DNA of 64,000 nt from Nageia nagi (taxonomy: Eukaryota > Pinophyta), in assembly GCA_050084985.1 (NCBI GenBank), contig JBITNC010000001.1, positions 189,968,001-190,032,000 of the forward strand, given 5' to 3'. A model generated the notes under the pieces. That model was not told the DNA's origin. It ran no database searches and saw nothing but the letters and a program-made list of their open reading frames with translations. Positions 22,801 through 34,800 of this stretch are shown here, one piece after another. The position numbers were made by a program, and so were the translations under genes. How positions within the stretch are numbered: the first letter of the stretch is position 1; each line of letters begins with the position of its first letter.

Positions 22801-25800
22801 ACAAAAACCAATGAAATTTAGCATCCCGAAAATCGTACACTTTAAGACATAATTCTGAATGGTGAGAATCCATTGTTTTATGATAAAGAAGCAATGAGAG
22901 GGATATAACAGTTAAGTACTTAGATATGATATTCATCAATAAAAATACCCAAAGTTTCATTCAAAAAGAACACCAAAATGGTTATGGTAGCCGAGTACCT
23001 ATATCTGCCACTCCCCTGAACATTATTTTGAAGTGAACTTGACAAATCAGAACTTTCATTGCTGAAAATACCTACAAAAACAAAATGGTAAATTAGTATA
23101 TCCTTACAAAGCTACATAAAATAGAGGTTTCCATATTTATATTTGGGACATCTTTGTAGAAACATTAAACATTGGCCATAGTTCCAATACAAGAAGAATA
23201 AGTTTCCACAGTAGGAATTGATAAAGACAATGAACACGTAGATGAAATTATACATCTTCAATAAGTCTGTTCTCACAATTGTAAGACTTGAAGTAAAATA
23301 GGCTTGATCTTTCCATTGAAGGGAGAACAGAAGCACATTTTAAGATCAACACAATCTATTAAATTACACAGCACTAAAGAACAGTCTCTTCCCTATTTGA
23401 ATATTGCCAAAGAAGACACATTCAAGGATTCTCAGAAAGAAGTATAAAAGAAAATCAAAATGTCACATATGATATTATATTATTGCATTAACATTAAATA
23501 ATCTGTTCTCATTAATATAACCCCTTCTTTTGCAACTTAGAACATGTCTTTCCTGGCCCTAATACTAGATGTGCATTATAGCACTATCTTGGTTAATTAC
23601 AAAGAACTGTGAAAATATTATTGCAAGCACCATTCACCAATGTTTAGCCTACTACACTTTGGCAGTAGGTATAAATTTCCCAATAACATGGATTATCCCA
23701 ACTATCAACTAACATGTTTTCCTCAAGGTCGTTCAAAACGAGCTTCTTGCTTCCTGTAACGTATATTGTCCTTTGTTTATTTATTTTCAGTATTAGAAAA
23801 AAATAACTTCAAGTTGAAAGAAAATATAATAATGTCAATGGGTGACCAAAAGCGGTCAATGGGACTAGAGAGTACAAGAGTGAAAAAACAGTTAGCAAGG
23901 CCCCTAAAAGGCCCACCCTAAAACTGAAAATGAAATGAAATAATATAAAATAATCCAACTAAGGCGATACAATAAGGGGGTCAAAACCTTAGAGAGGAAA
24001 TAAAACAAAGCATAGAACAGTCATGAAGGGGCCACCTGGATCCTAGCTAGGGAGAGTGCATGGACACTCTTGACTAAGCGGTCGAGGAGAGAGATCGCTC
24101 ATCACTGTGGGTCATGTCTATAGTAATGTTGTTGGAGATAAAGAAGAACAAAATCCGACAAGTCCTCAGAGGAGCTTGGCTGTCCAATAGGCATCGTTTA
24201 GTGCATTGTGTAGGATAAGAAGGGTCATCTTACAAGGTCCCTCAACTGAGAAGGCTCGAAAGAAGGACATAATGCAGCGGACTCTTGTCGAGTGCTTAAG
24301 AGATACATTACACCATGTTCAAGCTGGGTTTATTTTAATTTTTTTTTTCTATTTCCAATCCCATTTGTTTATGAATCTCAAATTAGTCTCCTCTAGTCAT
24401 TGAATTTGGCTTGTGGAACTATGAATGCACCTTTATAATTCAACATTTTGGCTCACATCAATCACAAAAATGAACATTCCTCAGAAGAATGGAATACTCC
24501 TGTTGAATGCAGGACTCTCTCATGTAAAAGTTACCATTTATGAAGACTTTTTCTAACGTGACCAACAAGGAAATTATATGAGAAATTTATGGCTAGTTTA
24601 GGTTTTGCAATGTCTAATGCAGTCCAGGTTTCATAAATAGTACAGTAAATCAAGTTCCAACTCACAATAAGGGAGGGATATGGAAAGTTGAAACCATGTA
24701 AGGCTCTCAGCATAAGAGATGATATATAAAAGAAACACACTATAGGGAAAATGTATCCATTATACTGTTCAAACAAACTCACTTTTATCTTCATGTTGTT
24801 CAGCATATCAGCCACAACATGTAGTATCGTACAGTAACTAAATCGCCCAACCTTTTTAAGGAATTTCTTGAATTCAATCAACATTCTTTTATGATAAACA
24901 ATTCTAGTGCACTTTAAACAGCTTTCCCAATTGTAGATATGTGATTCAGACAAAAGAAAATAAACACACAATCTTTAAAAGAACAATGAGCAAAACACAT
25001 TTATGTACAGAAACATCATTTCAACATTGGAAACACACCTGAAATGATGATGTACGCCAGTAACCAAAGTACAGCAATGGGACTCAAAAGTAGAGTGTTT
25101 TAGTAATGTATGGGCAAGCAAAAAGAGCTCCAATACATCTACAACTAATAAATATAGGCTACAAAATACAACAATGCATGGTGCTCCTATATGTAACATT
25201 GTATGAAGCGCACATAGTACAATTGTACAAGTATGATACAAGCAGAAAGCAAAGGCATGATACAAAGGTAGTGAGAAAGTCATGTAGAAGAACAATTTTC
25301 TACTGAAAGATCTCAATTGGATGTCAAGGCTCACACCAGTAGACAAAAGATTAATGTTCTTGCTAAGGAACACTTCCTCTTTAGGTGCTCAACTTACTAT
25401 GAGATTGGGGGACAATACCACTATCTTTTTTGTGACTCCCATAGTTCAATCTCGACCTTCTTTCAGTTCTTGGACCAGCATTCTGTGGCACTCTATCTCA
25501 AGGAGGCATTCCTTCTTAGAAAACGTTTCTTAGCCGACGTCCAACACCTAACATGATCACTTCTTTCTTTCAAACCTCTTTGGAAGAGGGAGCTTGTAGG
25601 AGGAGAGATGACCCTATTCCACCTATCCAATCCACCAAACAACAAGTATGTGTTGACCCTATTCCTTTGTGGTCTCAACAAATCACATCCTTCTTTAGCT
25701 CTAGTAGAGCCGATGATGGGGAGCCCAACTGAGCTGATCAAAGGAGAGTCCTCCCCCCTAATTGATTTTGACTACTATGTTTTGCTACTCGACTATGTAC

Positions 25801-28800
25801 TCCTTTTTAGGGCTTAGCCCCTCTATTGTATTATTGCATTCTTTTTATTAGGTTGTTCTAGTGTAGGCCACCTAGGGCCCCACATGTTACTTTATACAAT
25901 TGCATCTCATAGTCCCATTGACCATTTTTATCACCCACGAACATTAATATGTTTTCTTTCTTTCATAAACCAACTTAAAGAGGCAAGCAAGATCTCGTAA
26001 CAATGATAGTTAACAAAATTTGACTCAACCAATACTTACCAATTTCAAAAACTTAAAAATCTAAGTTGTACAAACACAAAGATGGGATACAAGCTTAGAA
26101 AATAGGGTATGAAGACCCACAAAATTTAGGAAATGGGGACATATAAAAGAGAAAAAACATGCATGCATCAAATTTCATAGGATGAGACTAAATTTCTATT
26201 AAAATAATGCATTATGATGGTTTCTGTAGATGGTCAAAAGCAATTGCTCGATTATAGATGGCGAAGGGATATAGACAGAATGATTAGGGAACATGCATCG
26301 AAGGTTTCCTACCTAGCGGGGTTCACTTCTTTGTGATGCTAACTCACCTACTCGACTTCGTAGAAACTAAGGATAGAGAGGATTGTTGGACGATATAGGG
26401 CATAAGGAGCTTTCGCCCAGTAGGACACAAATAGCCTATGCAAGGCGAAGTGGAGCCTAGATCCACAAATGTTAAAGACTATGAACATGAATGCAGAACA
26501 AGGGGATCCAATGAAGGAGAAAGGCAATAGCAAACCTACAACAAAGAAAGTTAGGTGGCGAAGGCCTAACCCAAAACCTCTACATTCATGGGTGAATATA
26601 GTGACCAGAGACAAAGCCGAAGAACAGCTTGAACCAAAATTGAACCCAAGGTGGTTGATAATGAGATCTACATTACTATCCTAAAAAGAAATTCTAAACT
26701 GTGAGGCAGAAAGCAACAAAAATACTCTGATTGGCAGATTCGTAGGGTTGAGACCAAATCTGGATATCAATAGCAAGTGGATGTTTGAAAAATGGATGAA
26801 AAAAGGAAAAGTTGATTTAGTGGCACTCCTAAAGGAATTCATGTTATTCAAATTAAGAGCGAAGAAGATATAAAAAAAGTGATGGAGCTAGGTAAGTCTT
26901 CCAAACTTTCCAATAGATTATTGGAATATGAATGTTATAGCTAGAATTGCAAATGGAATAGGATCCTTAGTATCTATAGACAAAGTAACCAAGAAAAAAA
27001 CCATAATGATAGAGGTAAGGTTCTACATCAATATAGACATCACAAAAGAACTGTGAAAAAAGATCTTCATTGATGAAGAGGATGGAGGAACTTGGAAGCA
27101 AGGAATTCAATATGAGAACTTGCTTGCAAGATGAAATATATGTAGAAAGTTTAATCATTACACCCGAGAATGTAACATCCCCTTTTGAACAAAAATAAGT
27201 AAATTTGGGATCCTAGGTGTTCCCTTTGTAAATATTTTGTTTTTGCATTATTAATTACTTGGGATAGAAAAGTAATGGTCCATTGGACCCACACTATGAG
27301 CCCCAAAGAGAGACGTTTTCCTCCCAAGCTTAGGATGAGTTATTATTATTTATTTGTACACTTGGAGATCCTAAATATTGATTATGGGAATCCCAAGTCT
27401 TGTATAGCACCTAGGATAGCACATAAGCATGGATAATCACTTATAGCCCCAACGTTGGACTTGGGAGCACTTGTACACTTGCGCCAGTTTTGGGCAAAGT
27501 CCTAGACCCCCACGTTGGCCCATGATGACACCAAGACACCCACACATGACACCAAGGCCCGACATTGGCATGCATGTTTCTAGGATTGTTTATGGTGTAT
27601 TTTGCATGATTTGTGGATGCCCTAGTGCCACGTTGAGCTTTTGAGGTGTTTTCTAGCTTAAGAGGTGCAACGTTGGGGCTTTTGGCATATTGTATTGATT
27701 GTTTGATGCCCTAGATCAGTTCGTGCAATGCCTATAAGCATAACTTGATGTTCATTATTTACTAATTGGCTAATATTTGCGTGGAGAATTATTTGGGATT
27801 TTATGGAGAATGTCTAGAGAATAAGCAAGAGGGTGAAAAGGAAGCACCAGTGCAGCAAAACCCAGGACAAAAGACAAGCTCATCGCACCCAAAGACAAGA
27901 GTGCAAGCACAGCCAAACAAAAGGAACCAGCAGCAACATCAAATACAGTCACAGCTTATGAAGTAAAGTAACACCTTTTAGGCCTTACTTCTCCTTGAAG
28001 ATAATCCTAACCAAGAACCATGAGGAAAAATCAGAATTGGGGAGACCGAGGAAGAGAATCAAACCAGCTCTGAACCTATAGGAATGGAAATTAGCAAAGA
28101 GGAAGAACAATGGGAGACAGTCCAAAACAGGAAAAGGCAAAGAAAGCAAGATGGATCGCCCCAACAAAACACAGTGCAGGATAAAGAAGACATACAAGCA
28201 AGAACTGGACCGATGACAAGGAAGACTCCAAATGTTGGGCAGGCCCACGTTGGAAGACCATCACAACAAGAAGCTAGGGAGAAGAATCTTTGGAGAAGAT
28301 TGCAAATGGTTTTCAGCAGACTTTGGATATGTATTGGCACCTCTTGTGTCCAACAAAGGGCCCTTAAGATACACTTTGACTAAGATGAAGTAGGGCAGAA
28401 ATATTGTATGTTGTTGTTCTAGGACTAGTTTGTAATTAGTTGTTAAAAACCATAGCCTACCTTGGATGTAAGGTGGCTGTGGTTCTGTTGTTGCTGAAAT
28501 ATACACAAGCTCCTTTGAGTTCTAATGTGAACTTCAGTAAACCATATATGTAACATTTGGCAGGTTTTGGGGATCCTTTTTAAAACCCTGCTTGTTTACC
28601 CTTATCAAAAAAAATGATGGTTTATATACATCATAATGTCTCAAAGCATGCAATGCGATACAAAAACAGGTAGCCAGTGTTCTTCCAAACATGCCACCAC
28701 TTTAGAAACATTTTCCAGGTGTGTTTCCAGTTTTTCTGTTTCAGAGACAGGAAAGTTAAAGGGCTAGAGGTGTTAAGTAGCTTAAAACTAAATTTATAGA

Positions 28801-31800
28801 TGAAAGAAAACATTTAAATCAAAATAACAGCCTGAAAGGTAAGATTATGTCATAAAAATTGTGCATAGTTCATGCTATGTATGCATTATGCAATAGAAGT
28901 AGCAACACGTCAAAAATTAACTATGTGCCACGGCTGCCAAAATGGGATGGTCCCTTTGCCTTCTTCCATGCAGCATCCTTTATTTTGGCACCAATAGTTC
29001 TTGCTCCACTCTAGTATATGATTCAGCCTCCTTCACACATTCAAAATCATCCCATGAAAAGATAGGCTCCTCCCCTTCCATATGCTCTTGCATCATAATC
29101 AGATTCCAGACCTATCTTACACAAATCAATTGCATCATAATCATTGCACACTATTCTGAATGAGATGTCAAAGAGGACACTACTTGTTTTCAACTATTTT
29201 GTAATAAACTGCAGTGGCCTTCTTGGCCATGTCTCTGGCCTCATAAATATTGTGCAACTATTTTGACTTCAACAAGATGAAAACCCTCACCAGCCATTCT
29301 ACCACGTAAAGAAATTCAGAATTTAATAACCCTTAAGCAAGGCCTTCTAAAAATAACAAATTGTGAAAAACACTAGAAACTTTTGTAGTCAAACACCAAC
29401 AATCACATAAATAATATCATTTGAGGCCTCCCAAAAAGAAACCTCAAACAATCTTTCCCAACTAGTGCAGCACGATGTTTCACCACAAACTGAGTGGCAT
29501 CCACTCCTCACTAACAAATATACTTTTCAGAGGCCCCATTGAGTCAAGTAGGTTCTATAAAATGATGAAGGAAATGAAGAAGTGTGTGGTTGCCAGTCGG
29601 ACCAATTCCTTTCTGTTTGTGTAACTTCCCATCAACTACATGACTCATGTTCGATTATATTGTAGATGTATTCTGTTATATTTTTCGCCCTTTCAACCAC
29701 TTTGCTTAACCAAGATACATTACCAGCTTCCTCAAGAATCAGGGTCAAGACTGTACACTACACATGTTGTGAAAAACATTAACATTGAAGTTATCCACAA
29801 AAGTCTCCAGCTGCCATATATGTCGCTACACTATTTGTATTCACCTGAAAGACATATTTGGCAACTTTTAGCCTCTTGGGCCACCCAGCCCTTGATTTGC
29901 ATCTTCCTGTTACCGTTCATTTGCCCACAAGTGATTGTTAGCTGTCATTGCAGCTCTTGGCTTTTCATATACAAGTTGACCTCCTTCATAATTGGTAGCC
30001 TTTTGTTTGGTAATGATTGGCTTTCCTCACGACGGTTGGTATTTCAAGCAATAGTTGTTCTTCTAGTAACCATCTGTCTGCACCACGTCCCTTTGTATTC
30101 CAAGCAACAGTTGACTTACTTGAGTGACTGTTCATCTTCCTTGAGCATCAGTTGTGCCTTTGCATTTGACAAAGCACCTGCACTGCTAGGCCAAAGTTGG
30201 CCCCAAGCACTTGCACCCATCAGTAGGGTGGATCTATTCTTGAACTCACCATCACAAATTGGTCCCAAAGGTTGACTGAATGTTCAACTCATTTAACCCC
30301 TAACCATGACTTCCACCACAAGGTCATACAAGTGGGGCCACAACATATCACAAAACCCCATACAAAGGAAACTTGGAAATTTATCCAAATCTAACCTTCA
30401 ACATCAGTTCGTCTGTCCAACATTATTGTGCATTCCCTTCTTCACCCAAAACCCTGCTGCTTGTCAATAAGATTATGCTCCAATGGAGATGACAACAAAT
30501 TTTCCAAGGTAGTTGTTCCCATGACATTCTCTTAATGAAAAAAAATCAATGGTTTTTTGGAATCTTCATAGGCAAAAGAGGTGGCAATTTTCTAGGGTAT
30601 GGAAAATGATCAGGTGAAAAAAATGTGTTGCTGAAATGAAATAACACCCACTTAATATTTGACCTTTACCACATGTCAATAAAAAAAAGTCATATATAAG
30701 GCTCTTTTCCATGATTTTGTTGGAATCTTCCGATTATGTTTGTCCCTCCAAACACAAATATAGTTACGACTTAATAGCGTTAAGAAATTATTGTGAGAAC
30801 ACATCTGTAAAAAAAAGCTCCTAACGTTTCCCAATGGACATCCTCAAAAACAATTAGGAATCCCCCTCCATGACAACATACCTTACAAGTATATATATCA
30901 GATAGACACTCCTATGATAGGGGCCTCAATAATCATCATAAGTTAGGAGTTTAAACACCACAACTTAAATTGTTAGGGCATTAAACATTGCATGATAAAA
31001 CTGCAAACTCGAGACATTGAAATGAGTGCCAAATTATGATGTCCCAATCAGAATTTTATCAATTTTAGCCAACAAAAAATCAGATTTTACAATGCACGGT
31101 CAGATCCGCAATTTTTAATCAGAAATCAAACACCAAAACCCTAAAAGGGGCATGAACTCATCACCAATGCTCATAAAATTATTTTGAAAGTGGCAATGGA
31201 AAGATCAACATTCATACAACTCAAATCAACCATCCCACATGCAAAGAAAAATACTCAAAGCTGGACATCCCCTCTTGGAGGGCAAAATATTACTCAAAAT
31301 ATGCAAAGATGATCTTCAACCATGCAAATATCATCAACAAAATAATCTGAAAGTGGCAATGGACTCTAGGGCATCCAAGACGCTCAAAACCCAATGAAAA
31401 TGTGCCAAACCAGGTGTCCAAGGCTGGGTGTCCCCCTCAAGGAGAGTTTCCAAGCTAGAAAATGCGGAATAGGGGTCCCCAAAAATGGGCAACTACCTCT
31501 CCAAGCTACTATAATTTGCGAAGGCTCCAAATAGAATTTCAAACCCTCCAATGATATCTGAAATGCTGACAGCTGAAAGTCTCCATGAAGCTCCAATGCA
31601 ACTCCTAAGGCTTCAAGCACATCCCTAGACCTTAGAAGGGTGAAAAGGGCACAACCCTCACTCGAAAGATCAAAAGATTGAATTCTCCAAGCATATCCTC
31701 AAGTGGTGCGCTCTTCTTGCCTTTATAGATGAACTTGAAATTACAAACATCATCATGAACATGGCCGACCCATCTTTGCCAAGAAATTACAAATTACGAC

Positions 31801-34800
31801 TCTACATGGAGCGTCTCACATCGGGATCACAACTTACACATATTTAGATCAAAAAGGAATGTGACAATGCCAAAAATATCAAATTGACTCCTAAATAGTC
31901 CTATGTGCTAGAAAATCACAACGAAGAGGGATGTCCAACTCCAAGTGGCCCAAAAAAATCATCACAATGCAAAAGTGAGTGAGACGCCAAAACTAGGGAC
32001 ATTACAAGTCCACCCCTCCCAAATTGTTTGTCCCCAAGCAATTCAAGGCTAGATGTGCAAGGATCTCTTGTCATTCCCAGGTAGCATCTTCAATAGGCAA
32101 GTTTTTCCATTTTACCAAGTATTCCTTGATGATCTTGTTTCTCAACTTCTTTTCTCTAATCTCCAATATGGTTTCAGGTTCCAATATCAACTTTCCTTCA
32201 TCATCAAGTGGAGGGAACTCAATGGAGGGAACAATGTGCTTCCCAAGAGCCTTTTTTAGGCATGAAACATGGAAAACATCGTGAACTTTGTTGTTGTCCG
32301 ACAACTCCAGCTCATGTACAACTTCTCCAATCCTGCATATGACCTTGTAAGGGCCATAAGATCGTGGTTTCAGCTTTTTTGCTCTACTTTTCTTCAAGGT
32401 GGACTGTTTATAGGGTTGCAACCTCAAGTAGACCAGGTTTCCAACCTCAAAATGGCATTCAATCCTTTGTTGGTACACATATTTCTTTTGCTATTCCTGT
32501 GCAAGTTGAATGTTATTCTTCAATGCCTTCATGATATCTCGGTTCTCCTGCACAATATCTTTTTCTTTTCGCACTCCACTATCATCAATCAACAAGGTAA
32601 GGAGCATCATATTCATACAAGGCCATGAAAGAAGACATTTTAATGGACAAATGATATGAAGAATTGTAACAAAACTCTCCTAAGTGCAGCCACTTAATCC
32701 ATACATTTTGTTGCCCTGAAACATAATTTCTCAAGTAGCTTGTACTTGGAGTCAAAATTGTGCCACATAATCTTAATAACTCTTGCCAAAACATGCTCAT
32801 AAACTTGTTGTCCCTGTCACTCACAATAATCTTTGGCATACCATGGAGTCTAAACACCTCTCTAAAGAACAAATCAACCACTTGTATTGTTGTGTATGTA
32901 ACTGAAATGGCATAAAAGTGTGCAAACTTTGTCAATCTATCCACCACAACATAAATACAATCCTTACCTTGCACTTTGGGCAAACTAGTGATGAAATCCA
33001 TTGATACACTTTCCCATTTCTGATTTAGAATGGGCAAAGGCTGTAGCAAACCAGTCAGAAATGTATTTCCTACCTTATTCTCTTGGCAGGTGGCACACTC
33101 CCTAACATGCCTAAGAACATCATCTTTCAGCCCCTTCCATGTGAACCTCTCACTCAACTGCCGATATGTCTTGAAAAAACCCAGATGACCAGCCATGGGT
33201 GTGTCATGCATTACTAAAATCAATTTCTCCTTTAAATTTGAATTTGACACAATAAAAAATCTATTTTTGTAAAAAATCAGTCCCTCTTTTACGTTGTACC
33301 TATCGTCCTTCAAGTGGCCATCTAGAATGTTAGATGCAAAATTACTCTTCACATACTCAGCTATGATTGCAGCCTTCCAATCAGCAGTAACAATGGAAAT
33401 AGAGTGAAAAGAGGCTGTCCTAGATAGTGCATCAGCAGTCATTCTTTTTCCCCTTCACAAACTAAATATCAAAATCCTAGGCTTGTAGTTTACATACCCA
33501 TTTCTGTTGCCTATCATTCAAATCACGTTGTTCCAAGAAATATTTGAGGCTATTATGATCAATCTTTACCACAAATCTGCCACAAACAAGGTATTGTTTG
33601 AACTTGGCCAAAGCATGCATAATGGCAAGCATCTCCTTGTCGTATATACTGAAAGTTCTCTCATTGGGCTTGAGTTTTTTGCTCTCAAAAGCAATTGGTT
33701 GTCCCTTTTGCATAAGAACAACCCCTATTCCAATACCTGATGCATCACAATCAATGGTAAAAGGAAAAGAAAAATCAAGAAGAAGTAGAGGGCAAGAGGT
33801 CATCACTTCCTTTAATTTCTCAAATTACTTTTGGGCTTCATCACTCCATGCAAATGATCCCTTCTTTGTCAACTCGGTCAAAGTGTTGTCAAAGCTGAAA
33901 AGCCTCTAATAGATCTCCTATAATAGCTACAAAGTCCCAAAACCCCTCTCAATTGAATCAAGTTAGTGGGTGTAAGCCAATCATGTATTGCTACAATCTT
34001 TTGTTGGTCCATTTGGACTGCCTTATTGTTGATTATGTGTCCCAAATACAAATCTTTTGTTGATCCAAACTCACATTTGGATTTCTTTGCATAAAAAATC
34101 TTGTTGTTCCAAAATAATTAAAACAAAATCTAAGTACATCAAGTGATCCTCCCAATAACTGCTATAAACAAGGATATCATCAAAGAACACCAACACAAAC
34201 TTCCTCAAATGCTCCCTAAAAATATGATTCATTGCTGATTGGAATGTGGCAAGGGCATTAGTCAAACCAAAAAGCATCACCCAGAACTCATAATGGCCGA
34301 AATGACATCTAAATGTTGTTTTATGTATGTCCTCATCTCTAACTTCGATTTGGTGGCAGTCAAACCTCCAATCAATATTATAAAAATACATGGCTCCATG
34401 CAACTCATCTATGAGCTGATCCACTCTAGGAATAGGGTACCTATTTTTTATGGTCTTTTTTATTTAGGATCCTATAATCTATACACATCCTTAATGTCCC
34501 ATCCTTCTTTTTCACCAACACAACTGAAGAAGCAAATGGAATAGTACTAGGATGAATATGTCACATAGCTAAAAGCTCTTTTATGGTCTTTTCAATTTCA
34601 TCCTTGTATATTTATGGATGCCTATAAGGAGTAATCATTACTAGATTTGTTCTTGGTTCTAACTCAATCACATGCTGAAATCCCCTATTGGGTGGCAAAC
34701 CCCTAGGCATATCCCCAAAAACTCTATTATGCCTATCCAACAGAATCTAAATGTTTGAATGAAAAGAAACATGATCACTAGATGAGTGAGGCATACTTGT

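Larger units (their letters stand above)
20892..22998 (-). other. ClpR2 intron 3
   Basis: 2.1 kb between exons 3 and 4. It contains a tail of a dispersed repeat near 22.4 kb and a degenerate duplication of the exon 3 region (22,454-22,745). Other plus-strand frames, such as 21,767-22,097, show no family resemblance. Confidence 0.6.
26214..28623 (+). mobile_element. L1-type LINE copy lacking ORF2
   Basis: The body (26,224-28,613) is bounded by a perfect 10-bp direct repeat ATGATGGTTT (26,214-26,223 and 28,614-28,623). The right end is TTTACCCTTATCAAAAAAAA, the normal 3' end of a plant L1 with a short poly-A. ORF1 is recognisable, but ORF2 (endonuclease and reverse transcriptase, normally about 4 kb) is absent. 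The copy is therefore internally deleted or was made from a deleted template. A solo LTR is inserted in ORF1. The element sits in ClpR2 intron 2, antisense to the gene. Confidence 0.8.

Noticed and set aside
22999-23061. Alternative exon 3 start at the CAG acceptor (23,062)
   Set aside because: It would leave exon 2 and exon 3 out of phase. The TAG acceptor ten bases upstream gives a continuous frame.
24531-25373. Two minus-strand ORFs of 146 and 132 codons
   Set aside because: Both are in AT-rich intron DNA with hydrophobic low-complexity translations and no known motif.
29640-30275. 211-codon plus-strand ORF in ClpR2 intron 2
   Set aside because: No domain, no conserved motif, hydrophobic and Cys-rich composition typical of chance frames, and no coding signal in the antisense direction.
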